Source: Betaproteobacteria bacterium (GTDB taxonomy: Bacteria; Pseudomonadota; Gammaproteobacteria; Burkholderiales; SG8-41). From it: a stretch of DNA of 8,195 bases. The DNA lies in contig JAHZNX010000093.1 of NCBI GenBank assembly GCA_020028375.1, positions 1 to 8,195 on the forward strand. Reading direction: 5' to 3'. The translations under genes and the position numbers were made by a program. Under the pieces are notes generated by a model. The model was not told the DNA's origin. It did not search any database and was given only the letters and a program-made list of their open reading frames with translations. Below, in pieces: positions 1 to 5,935 of the stretch (its first letter is position 1; the number at the start of each line of letters is the position of its first letter).

Positions 1-232
1 TCCACTTCATCTTCGCGAGGTAGAGCAGCGCGATCACCACGGCAATTCCAACCAGGTTGCCGGTACCGAATGAATTGACGAACCCGGCCGCGTTCTGCAT
101 CACCGACTGAACGAAGCCCCCGGCTTCCTTGCCGAGGATCAGGCCGATCAGGATCACGACCAAGAGAAAGGCGAACAGTATTTCAACGATATGCCACAGG
201 ATCTTTTTCGCCTTGTCCAGAATTTCGCTCAT
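1..232 (-). CDS. Small two-helix membrane protein, C-terminus cut by window edge
   Basis: I do not recognise this protein. The 77 visible residues begin MSEILDKAKK and form a short charged N-terminus, a strongly hydrophobic helix at about residues 12-34, a Gly/Asn/Gln-rich loop (35-58) and a second hydrophobic helix at about 59-73 followed by AKMKW, where the window ends. It has no cleavable signal peptide, so it is probably an inner-membrane protein. The start is well supported: a full AGGAGG Shine-Dalgarno lies 5 nt before the ATG. It is the downstream partner of the gene at 309-533 and shares its layout (I-V-D/E at the start of helix 1, then V-x-x-x-G-x-x-x-L-V-G leading into helix 2), so the two look like diverged tandem copies. 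Function unknown; a holin-like or pilin-like small membrane protein cannot be excluded, but nothing here shows it. Confidence 0.7.
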   Translation of the reverse strand, partial: MSEILDKAKKILWHIVEILFAFLLVVILIGLILGKEAGGFVQSVMQNAAGFVNSFGTGNLVGIAVVIALLYLAKMKW

Positions 233-250
233 GGGCGCCTCCTAACGAGC

Positions 251-280
251 GCAAAACAAAGGGCGCTTGGCAGCGCCCTT
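251..280 (-). terminator. Rho-independent terminator between the two small membrane-protein genes
   Basis: On the minus strand a perfect 8-bp stem AAGGGCGC / GCGCCCTT (arms 273-280 and 259-266) encloses the 6-nt loop TGCCAA and runs into a T-rich tract, TGTTTTGC. It lies 28 bp after the stop of the 74-residue gene and about 19 bp before the Shine-Dalgarno of the next gene. It therefore probably ends or attenuates transcription between the pair. Confidence 0.7.
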
Positions 281-308
281 CATCCTGTTACCCGTTCACT
301 TCACCGGC

Positions 309-533
309 TCAACCGGGCGAGCGCTTGGCAAAAAGCCAGACGATGATGCCGAGCGCAATCAGACCCACCAAGCCGGCTTTTCCGAGCAAATCCACCATCC
401 CGACGAGGTTGCCTATGACCCCGCCAAAGAAAGGGAGATTCGGCCCGAACAGGACCGTCGCGACGATCGCAACTGCAACAAGCGCCAAACCCATGTCAAC
501 GATCTGACCGATTGCCGTCCTGACTTTATCCAT
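309..533 (-). CDS. Small two-helix membrane protein of unknown function (74 aa)
   Basis: I do not recognise this protein. It has an N-terminus MDKVRTAIGQ, a hydrophobic helix at about residues 12-30, a Pro/Gly/Phe-rich partly hydrophobic stretch (31-52: PNLPFFGG then GNLVGMVDLLG), a second helix at about 54-69, and a basic tail AKRSPG. No signal peptide is visible, so it is probably an inner-membrane protein. I chose the ATG at 533 because GGGGGAG sits 5 nt upstream. A GTG at 581 would add 16 residues, but its GGAGG abuts the start codon too closely. The helix spacing and several residues match the next gene downstream, suggesting a tandem duplication. A 164-bp spacer separates it from the beta-propeller gene upstream on the same strand, so it may have its own promoter, though I saw no convincing sigma-70 pair there. 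Confidence 0.72.
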   Translation of the reverse strand: MDKVRTAIGQIVDMGLALVAVAIVATVLFGPNLPFFGGVIGNLVGMVDLLGKAGLVGLIALGIIVWLFAKRSPG

Positions 534-673
534 GAGTGCTCCCCCGTCGTGGTTGAACAAGGTGCGGAAGCCAGTAACCACCCTCCGCGCCCGCTACGAT
601 ACCAAACTGGGGAGAAAAAGTACACTGAAAATTCAATATTCGGGGTAGCCGTCCGCGGCCTCCCCCAAGGAAG

Positions 674-690
674 CCATTGTATTCCAATGG
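674..690. repeat. Short inverted repeat downstream of the beta-propeller gene
   Basis: CCATTG and CAATGG form a perfect 6-bp stem around a 5-nt loop, starting 7 nt past the stop codon of the gene at 698-1621. No T-tract follows on the minus strand (CTTCCTTGG), so it is at best a weak terminator or an RNA 3'-end structure. The rest of the 534-697 spacer is locally AT-rich (about 601-645) and shows no gene. Confidence 0.3.
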
Positions 691-697
691 GATATTC

Positions 698-1621
698 TCA
701 GAAGGCCAGACGCACGAACCGCAGCTGGCTTTGCACCAGGTCGGGCACGATTACCGTGAGCCCCTTCTCGTCGGGAATGACGCAGAAATCGGCCGGGCCC
801 TTGAACCCCGAGGCGAGGGTCTGCATGCCCGTCTTCGGGCTCCAATGCGAGAGCGATCCCGAGTTCCAGTCCGTGACGAGCAGGCTGCCGTCCCGCATCT
901 GGTACACGCCGTCGAGCCGCCCGATTTCCTTCGCCAGCGTCGTGATGTCTCCGCTCTTGCTCACCGAGTAGATGCCGCGAGCCTGCTTCGGGGAGAGGAA
1001 ACCCACTGCCAGTAGCGAGCCGTCGCGGGCCGGATAAAGTCCGTTGGGGTTGATCGATTTTCCCGCGAAGACGACCGCGATCTGCGGCGTGCCTTCATGG
1101 TTGAGGAAGTCGGCCGGCTCCACGCGGTAGAGCAAGTCGTTCCGGTTGTCGCTGATGAAAAGCGCGTTGCCCTGGACCGCCGGGTCATTGGCGAAGCCCA
1201 TCCCGGGCAGGTCGAGCTTTCTTCCCTTGCGGGATTTCAGATCGAAGACCCATACCGCGTCGATGTCGGTGACCCACAGCCGCTCGCCCCTGACCCAGAT
1301 GCCCTTGGGCTTGTGGAGCGTTTCGCCGTGCGCGGGAAGAAACCGGTCCTCCAGGACCTTGCCATCCAGCGACAGCTTGCTGATCCTGCCCTTGCCGTCC
1401 TTCTCGGCGGGCTTCAGCTCGGATCCGAACTGGCCCATGTACAGCACCTTGGCCCTGGGGTCGTAGGCGACCGACTCGGGAAACGCAAAGCCCCCGACCA
1501 TCTGGTCGGAGATGACTCGCAGCCCCTTGCCCCCCTGCCCGGACGCGTCTCCGGAAATTCCCAGTTGCGCAACGGCCATGCAAACCGAAAGCACCAGACC
1601 CACCGGCATTCCCTTGCTCAT
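698..1621 (-). CDS. Exported SMP-30/gluconolactonase-like beta-propeller protein
   Basis: A 307-residue protein with an N-terminal Sec-type signal sequence (hydrophobic from residue 5 to about 20, likely cleaved near ASG at 26-28), so probably periplasmic. The mature part has repeated propeller blades: PESVAYDP (48-55), KGIWVRGERLWVTD (106-119), NDPAVQGNALFISDN (145-159), NPNGLYPARDGSLLAV (191-206) and LDGVYQMRDGSLLVTDWN (236-253). The last two share an RDGSLL blade motif. Glu49, Asn193 and Asp237 fall where SMP-30 family lactonases place their metal ligands, so metal binding and hydrolysis of a lactone or ester are plausible; the substrate is unknown. A purely structural or ligand-binding propeller is the alternative. 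The start has AGGAGG 5 nt upstream. It is the last gene of the minus-strand block, 59 bp after the SDR gene. A signal peptide is unusual beside cytoplasmic CoA enzymes and suggests work on the substrate outside the cytoplasm. Confidence 0.8.
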   Translation of the reverse strand: MSKGMPVGLVLSVCMAVAQLGISGDASGQGGKGLRVISDQMVGGFAFPESVAYDPRAKVLYMGQFGSELKPAEKDGKGRISKLSLDGKVLEDRFLPAHGETLHKPKGIWVRGERLWVTDIDAVWVFDLKSRKGRKLDLPGMGFANDPAVQGNALFISDNRNDLLYRVEPADFLNHEGTPQIAVVFAGKSINPNGLYPARDGSLLAVGFLSPKQARGIYSVSKSGDITTLAKEIGRLDGVYQMRDGSLLVTDWNSGSLSHWSPKTGMQTLASGFKGPADFCVIPDEKGLTVIVPDLVQSQLRFVRLAF

Positions 1622-1643
1622 GGCATCCTCCTCTTGAAAGATG

Positions 1644-1673
1644 GCTGACCTTGACCGTCAGCGCGCCACTATA
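1644..1673 (-). promoter_or_regulatory. Hairpin and possible -10 box ahead of the beta-propeller gene
   Basis: In the 59-bp gap after the SDR gene, GCTGAC (1644-1649) and GTCAGC (1657-1662) form a perfect 6-bp inverted repeat. Just upstream on the minus strand is TATAGT (1668-1673), one base off the sigma-70 -10 consensus, but no good -35 lies 16-18 bp before it. The repeat could be an operator, a transcript-leader stem, or a processing or attenuation stem between SDR and propeller genes. Weak evidence only. Confidence 0.25.
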
Positions 1674-1680
1674 GCAGTCG

Positions 1681-2457
1681 TCACCAGGCAATGCTTCCTC
1701 CGTCCACCGGGATGATCGCGCCGGTCATGAAATTGGAGGCGTCGGAGGCGAGCAGCACGGCGACGCCCTTGAGATCGTCCGGCCCGCCGGTGCGCCCGAG
1801 CGGGATCTCGCGCAGGATCTGCTCGCCGCCGCGCTCGAACAGCTTCTGGTTGATCGGCGTGACGAAGAATCCCGGGCAGATGCAGTTGACGTAGATATTG
1901 TGCTGCGCCCACTTGATGGCGAGATCGCGGGTGAAATTGACCAGCGCCCCCTTGCTCGTGCTGTACACGATCGAGTCGTAGGCCCTGGGGTTGCGGCCCT
2001 GGAGCCCGGCAATCGAGGCGATGTTGATGATCTTGCCGCGCTTCGCCTTGATCATCTCGCGCCCGAAGATCTGCGAGCAGATGAAGGGCGCGGTGATATT
2101 GAGGTCCATGATCTGCTGCCAGCGGTCGAGCGGCATCGTCTCGGCCGGCGCGACCCATGCCTTGCCCGCGTTGTTGATGAGCACGTCCACGCGCCCGAAT
2201 TTCCGGAGCGTTGCGTCCTTCACCGCCTCCACCTGATCGGGCTGGGTGACATCGGCGGCCAGCCCGAGCGCTTTCACGCCGAGCTTCTCGATCCCGGCGG
2301 CGGCTTCCTCGCAGTTCTCGAGCTTGCGCGAGCAGACGACGACGTTCGACCCGGCTTCCGCCAGGCCCGTCGCCATCTGCAGGCCGAGTCCCGTCGCTCC
2401 GCCCGTCACCACGCTTACTCTTCCCTGGAGATTGAACAGTTCTTTCACGGTTGCCAT
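1681..2457 (-). CDS. SDR-family oxidoreductase
   Basis: A 258-residue classical short-chain dehydrogenase/reductase of typical length, cytoplasmic. The cofactor motif TGGATGLG (18-25), NNAG (95-98), Asn120, Ser148 and YSTSK with Tyr165 and Lys169 give the complete catalytic tetrad; PG (195-196) follows. Arg44 just after the second beta-strand (VVVCSRK), with no acidic residue there, suggests NADP(H) preference. The likely reaction is interconversion of a hydroxyl and a keto group, perhaps a 3-hydroxyacyl-CoA/3-oxoacyl step given its neighbours, but SDR substrates cannot be read from sequence. I chose the ATG at 2457 because GAGGA lies 7 nt upstream and this start leaves 13 bp after the dehydrogenase stop. 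An in-frame ATG at 2478 would overlap that gene and lacks a ribosome site. It is third in the minus-strand operon. Confidence 0.9.
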   Translation of the reverse strand: MATVKELFNLQGRVSVVTGGATGLGLQMATGLAEAGSNVVVCSRKLENCEEAAAGIEKLGVKALGLAADVTQPDQVEAVKDATLRKFGRVDVLINNAGKAWVAPAETMPLDRWQQIMDLNITAPFICSQIFGREMIKAKRGKIINIASIAGLQGRNPRAYDSIVYSTSKGALVNFTRDLAIKWAQHNIYVNCICPGFFVTPINQKLFERGGEQILREIPLGRTGGPDDLKGVAVLLASDASNFMTGAIIPVDGGSIAW

Positions 2458-2470
2458 ATGACTGTCCTCA

Positions 2471-3610
2471 TCACGCATCTTTCAGAAGTTGCGCCGCGAT
2501 GATGTTGCGCTGGATCTCCGAGCTGCCCTCGTAGATGCGCGTGATGCGCGCGTCGCGGTACGCTGTCTCGATCCCCGCCTCGCGCATGTAGCCCATGCCG
2601 CCGTAGATCTGCACCGCGCAGTCCGCGACCTTAGCCAGCGCCTCGGTCGCGAAGAGCTTCGCGGCCGAGGCCTCGAGCGTGCCGCGCTCGCCGCCCAGCA
2701 TCGTCTCGACCGCGCGCCAGGTCAGCAGCCGCGCGGCGTCCCGCGCCACGCCCATGTCGGCGAGCATCCATTGCAGGCCCTGGTGCTCGGCGATTTTCTT
2801 CCCGCCCTGCACGCGCGTCTTCATGTACTCGACGCAGCGCTCGATCAGCCGGTCCATCATGCCGCAGCAGCGCGCCGCGATCGTGACGCGCCCCATCGTC
2901 AGCGTCTTCAGGGCCTGGACGTAGCCCATGCCCTCCGGACCGAGGAGATTCTCGGCGGGAATCTCGCAATTATTGAACGCGAGCGGCACGGTGGTCACCC
3001 CGTGCATGCCCATCTTGTGCTCGTTGCGCCCGATCGCGAACCCCGGGAAGCCGCGCTCGAGGATGAAGGCCGAGATGCCCTTGATGCCCTTGGACCTGTC
3101 GGTGATCGCCATCACGGTGAAAACCTGCGCGACGCCGCCATTGGTGATGAAGGTCTTCTCGCCGTTGAGGAGATAGCGGTCGCCCTTGCGCACCGCGGTC
3201 GCGCGCATCGCCGCGGGGTCGGACCCCGCCTGCGGCTCGGTCAGCGCGAAGCAGCCGAGCCATTCCCCGCTCGCCATGCGCGGGAGGTACTTCTTTTTCT
3301 GGGCTTCCGTGCCAAGCGCGACGATCCCCGCGGTGCCGATGCCGGTGTGGTTCCCGAGGAAGGTGGCGAACGCGTAGCTGGTCCGCCCCATCACCTCCTC
3401 GATCGCGCACTTGCCCGCGAGGTCGAGCCCGATGCCGCCGTACTGCTCGGGGATGGTGATGCCGAAGAGCCCCATCTCGCGCGCCATGCGCACGAGCTCA
3501 TCGGGGATCGCATCGTGCTCCTCGATCCAGCGCGCGCGCGGGTCCACCTCCTTCTCAACGAAGCGGCGCACCTCTTCGCACAAACGGACAACTTCGGGAG
3601 AGAGCTGCAT
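2471..3610 (-). CDS. Acyl-CoA dehydrogenase (FAD)
   Basis: A full-length 379-residue acyl-CoA dehydrogenase that oxidises an acyl-CoA to the 2,3-enoyl-CoA, passing electrons through FAD to electron-transfer flavoprotein (not encoded here). The N-terminal helical domain spans about 1-115. The middle beta domain carries the family signature FALTEPQAGSD (121-131) and ITNGG (155-159). The C-terminal helical domain has QIYGGMGYMRE (334-344) and IYEGSSEIQRNII (359-371). Glu361 in YEGSSEIQ is at the position of the catalytic base of the medium-chain and short-chain enzymes. The exact acyl chain is not predictable; branched, short or dicarboxylic substrates are all possible. The ATG lies 2 nt after the stop of the synthetase gene with only a weak GGAA upstream, so translation is probably coupled. 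The stop is 13 bp before the SDR start. Confidence 0.93.
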   Translation of the reverse strand: MQLSPEVVRLCEEVRRFVEKEVDPRARWIEEHDAIPDELVRMAREMGLFGITIPEQYGGIGLDLAGKCAIEEVMGRTSYAFATFLGNHTGIGTAGIVALGTEAQKKKYLPRMASGEWLGCFALTEPQAGSDPAAMRATAVRKGDRYLLNGEKTFITNGGVAQVFTVMAITDRSKGIKGISAFILERGFPGFAIGRNEHKMGMHGVTTVPLAFNNCEIPAENLLGPEGMGYVQALKTLTMGRVTIAARCCGMMDRLIERCVEYMKTRVQGGKKIAEHQGLQWMLADMGVARDAARLLTWRAVETMLGGERGTLEASAAKLFATEALAKVADCAVQIYGGMGYMREAGIETAYRDARITRIYEGSSEIQRNIIAAQLLKDA

Positions 3611-3612
3611 GG

Positions 3613-5742
3613 CTAGTTTCCGGTTTTCGGACGGATGAGCGCATCCGCCGCCTTCACGCCCTTGCCTTTGGCAAAGACGAAGAGCGGATTGATGTCCAGC
3701 TCGCCTATGTGATCCTTCAAGTCTACCGCCAGCGCGGACAGCCGTACGATCGCATCCACCAGCGCGTCCACGTCGGCCGGCGGCCGCCCGCGCGCGCCGG
3801 CCAGCAACGGGTAGCCCGTGATCTCCTCGACCATCTCGCGCGCGACCGAGCCGGTCACCGGCGCGAGCCGGAACGAGACGTCCTTAAGCACTTCCGCGAA
3901 GACGCCGCCGAGCCCGAACATCACCGCCGGCCCGAACAGGGGATCGTTGGTCACTCCGACAATCGCCTCGACACCGTCCATCGCCATCTCCTGCACGAGG
4001 ACCCCCTCGATCCTCACGCCCTTCCGGTAGGCGCGCGCGTTCGCGAGCACCTCATCATAGGCCGCCGTGAGCTCCCCGTCGGATGCGATATCGACCCGCA
4101 CCGCGCGGGCCTCGGTCTTGTGCGAGATGTCGGGCGACTGCACCTTCAACGCGACCGGGTAGCCGATGGAACGCGCAATGGCGAGCGCCTCATCCTTTCT
4201 CTCCGCCAGCGCTTCGCGCGTGACGGGTATCCCGTAATCGACCAGGACGCGCTTCGCGATGTACTCGGAAACGTCACCGGTCCGTTCCGCGAGCGTCCTC
4301 CGGGCGGCGGCGCTGGTCAACACGAGGGCCTTCTCCTGCTTCTGCCGCTCCCGCCGCCGCCGCGCCTCCGCGTACCACGACAGCGCCGCGATCGCGCGCC
4401 CGCAGCGCACCGGCGACTTGTAGCGCGGGATGCGCGCGGCATCGAGCGCCGCGTACGCCTCGGGGGCCACCGCGTCGCGCGCGCTCCAGCAGATGAAAAC
4501 CGGCTTGTCGGTGCGGGAGGCGCCCGCGACGATCTGCGCGGCGACCTTGGCCGCGAGCTCGCCCTGCAGCGAGGCGTTGATCATCGCGACGCAGTCGACG
4601 TTGGGGTCGTCCACGATCGTTTGGAGCGTAAGCCCGATCAGCTCGGTGTTGTTGAAGATCGCGGCGGTGACGTCCACGGGATTGAGCAGCGAGCCGTAGG
4701 CGGGAACGAAGCTGCGGAGCTTTTCCCCCGTCTCCGGCGCGAGCTTCGGGATCCGCATGCCGCACGCGATGCACTCGTCAGTCATGAGGATTCCGGCGCC
4801 TCCGGATATGGTGATGATGGCAAGGCGGTTGCCCATCGGGAGGCGCCCGCAGCCGAAGGCGTGGCCGTAGTCCACCACGTCCTGGATGTCCTCGACCTGG
4901 ATGATGCCGGACTGCCTGAAAGCGGCCTTGTAGAGCGCCATCTCGCCGCCGAGGTTCGCCGTGTGCGAGCGCGCGGCGAGTTGCCCCTGCTCGGTGTTGC
5001 CGACCTTCCACATGAGTATCGGCTTTCCCGCATCGAGCGCCCGGTTGCCGACCTCGAGCAGCCGGCCCGCGTCCTTCAGCCCCTCGATATAGCCGACTAT
5101 GATTTCGGTCTTCGGGTCATCGATGTAGTAGTCAATGAAATCGAGCGTGGAAATCCCGATTTCATTGCCGGTCGTGACCACCTGGCGGAACGGCAATCCC
5201 CCGTCCTTTGACGAGAGGTTCATCACGGAAAAGCCGAAGCCGCCGCTCTGCGAGACCATGCTGACCGTGCCCGGGTCGTAATCGGCGTTGAACACCGAGC
5301 CGAAGCCCGCGAAGACGCTGTCCGCGACGTTGATCATGCCCTGGCAGTTGGGGCCGATCACGCCGATGCCGTGGTCCTGAGCGATGTGGGTCAGTTGCCG
5401 CTGCAGCGTGACGCCCTCGCCGCCCATCTCGGAGAAGCCCGAGGTGAAGATGATCACGTACGGCACGCCCTTCACCCCGCACTCGCGCAGGATGTCGGCA
5501 ACGCGTGCGGCGTTCACCAGGATCAGCACGAGGTCCGGGACTTCCGGCACGTCCGCGATCGAGGAATAACACTTGACGCCCGCGACTTCCTGATAGCGCG
5601 GATTCACCGGATAGAGCTTGCCCCTGTAGCCGTGGCTCTTCAGGAACTTCAGCGGCTGGCCGCTGATGGTGTCGAGGTCCTGCGACGCGCCGATGATCGC
5701 GATCGAACGCGGGTTGAAGAAACGCTCGAGGTCGGTGCGCAT
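3613..5742 (-). CDS. NDP-forming acyl-CoA synthetase (fused alpha-beta acetate--CoA ligase family)
   Basis: A 709-residue cytoplasmic enzyme that joins a carboxylic acid to CoA using a nucleoside triphosphate via phospho-enzyme intermediates (ADP-forming acetyl-CoA synthetase family). The CoA-binding Rossmann domain (about 6-140) has NPRSIAIIGAS (10-20) and GPNCQG (130-135). The ligase domain has SQSGGFG (164-170), YIEG (218-221) and ARSHTANLGGE (257-267), whose His260 fits the phosphorylated histidine. A third domain spans about 300-450. After a very basic linker (RRRRERQKQEK, 461-471) comes an ATP-grasp domain (about 487-707) with SPDISHKTE (536-544), where His541 fits the second phospho-histidine, then FGLGGVFAE (609-617) and ELDINPL (681-687). 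Both halves look intact. I chose the ATG at 5742, just before the CoA domain. An upstream in-frame start at 6027 would add 95 low-quality residues antisense to the MFS gene. The ribosome site is weak. It is the first gene of the operon; the true acid is unknown. Confidence 0.9.
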   Translation of the reverse strand: MRTDLERFFNPRSIAIIGASQDLDTISGQPLKFLKSHGYRGKLYPVNPRYQEVAGVKCYSSIADVPEVPDLVLILVNAARVADILRECGVKGVPYVIIFTSGFSEMGGEGVTLQRQLTHIAQDHGIGVIGPNCQGMINVADSVFAGFGSVFNADYDPGTVSMVSQSGGFGFSVMNLSSKDGGLPFRQVVTTGNEIGISTLDFIDYYIDDPKTEIIVGYIEGLKDAGRLLEVGNRALDAGKPILMWKVGNTEQGQLAARSHTANLGGEMALYKAAFRQSGIIQVEDIQDVVDYGHAFGCGRLPMGNRLAIITISGGAGILMTDECIACGMRIPKLAPETGEKLRSFVPAYGSLLNPVDVTAAIFNNTELIGLTLQTIVDDPNVDCVAMINASLQGELAAKVAAQIVAGASRTDKPVFICWSARDAVAPEAYAALDAARIPRYKSPVRCGRAIAALSWYAEARRRRERQKQEKALVLTSAAARRTLAERTGDVSEYIAKRVLVDYGIPVTREALAERKDEALAIARSIGYPVALKVQSPDISHKTEARAVRVDIASDGELTAAYDEVLANARAYRKGVRIEGVLVQEMAMDGVEAIVGVTNDPLFGPAVMFGLGGVFAEVLKDVSFRLAPVTGSVAREMVEEITGYPLLAGARGRPPADVDALVDAIVRLSALAVDLKDHIGELDINPLFVFAKGKGVKAADALIRPKTGN

Positions 5743-5769
5743 GGCCGCGCTGCCCGGAAAGTTCTTATG

Positions 5770-5829
5770 GTGGAACCCGCGCGTTGAGCCGCGACCCATT
5801 CGTCGGTTCGAGCGCGCGGAGTGGAACCG
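5770..5829. promoter_or_regulatory. Repeated GTGGAACC / CGGTTC elements, possible operator
   Basis: The leader of the synthetase gene contains an 8-bp direct repeat GTGGAACC at 5770-5777 and 5821-5828. An inverted partner CGGTTC at 5804-5809 pairs with GAACCG at 5824-5829 across a 14-nt spacer. Three related half-sites within 60 bp, downstream of the putative minus-strand start point, could be a regulator site. In DNA this GC-rich, chance is a real alternative. Confidence 0.25.
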
Positions 5830-5856
5830 GCACGAAGCGTCCGGATTCAACGAGGA

Positions 5857-5885
5857 ATTATACGACGACTGCCTTTGGGAACGCG
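5857..5885 (-). promoter_or_regulatory. Putative promoter of the synthetase operon
   Basis: The minus strand carries a perfect TATAAT at 5857-5862. The -35 region 17 bp upstream (CGCGTT at 5880-5885) is poor, so activation by a regulator would be expected if it is used. Transcription would start near 5850, giving a leader of roughly 110 nt before the ATG at 5742. Confidence 0.4.
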
Positions 5886-5903
5886 GGGCGCGGATGCTAT
5901 CAT
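5875..5903 (+). promoter_or_regulatory. Putative sigma-70 promoter of the MFS transporter gene
   Basis: TTGGGA (5875-5880, 4 of 6 to consensus) and TATCAT (5898-5903, 5 of 6) are 17 bp apart, the optimal spacing. The predicted start point near 5910 lies about 26 nt before the GTG at 5936. The -35 overlaps the -35 region of the divergent minus-strand promoter. Confidence 0.45.
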
Positions 5904-5935
5904 GCGCGTGCCGAGAAAAATCCCGAGACCGCATT

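Noticed and set aside
596..636. Possible promoter for the small membrane proteins (TATCGT at 596-601 and TTGAAT at 631-636, minus strand)
   Set aside because: The two boxes are 29 bp apart, far from the 16-18 bp needed, and neither has a good partner at the right distance.
267..971. A 234-codon plus-strand open frame crossing the spacer and both flanking minus-strand genes
   Set aside because: It runs through the terminator, the AT-rich spacer and two opposite-strand genes, has no domain or ribosome site, and reads as a chance open frame.
698..1621. Lipoprotein reading of the beta-propeller's N-terminus (Cys14)
   Set aside because: The residues before Cys14 are LSV; a lipobox needs Gly, Ala or Ser at the last position, so ordinary Sec export is more likely.
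2489..3616. A long plus-strand open frame of 375 codons opposite the acyl-CoA dehydrogenase gene
   Set aside because: Its translation is rich in Arg, His, Asp, Ala and Leu with no recognisable domain, and it mirrors a clearly homologous gene. This is the usual antisense open frame of high-GC coding DNA.
3709..5211. A 500-codon plus-strand open frame opposite the synthetase gene
   Set aside because: The same compositional shadow: His/Arg/Asp-rich, with no domain or credible ribosome site, while the opposite strand encodes an intact conserved enzyme.
5666..5935. A longer N-terminus for the MFS transporter, starting up to 90 codons earlier
   Set aside because: The extra residues lie over the synthetase gene's start and the promoter region and are hydrophilic and Arg-rich; the transporter's first helix begins shortly after the GTG at 5936.
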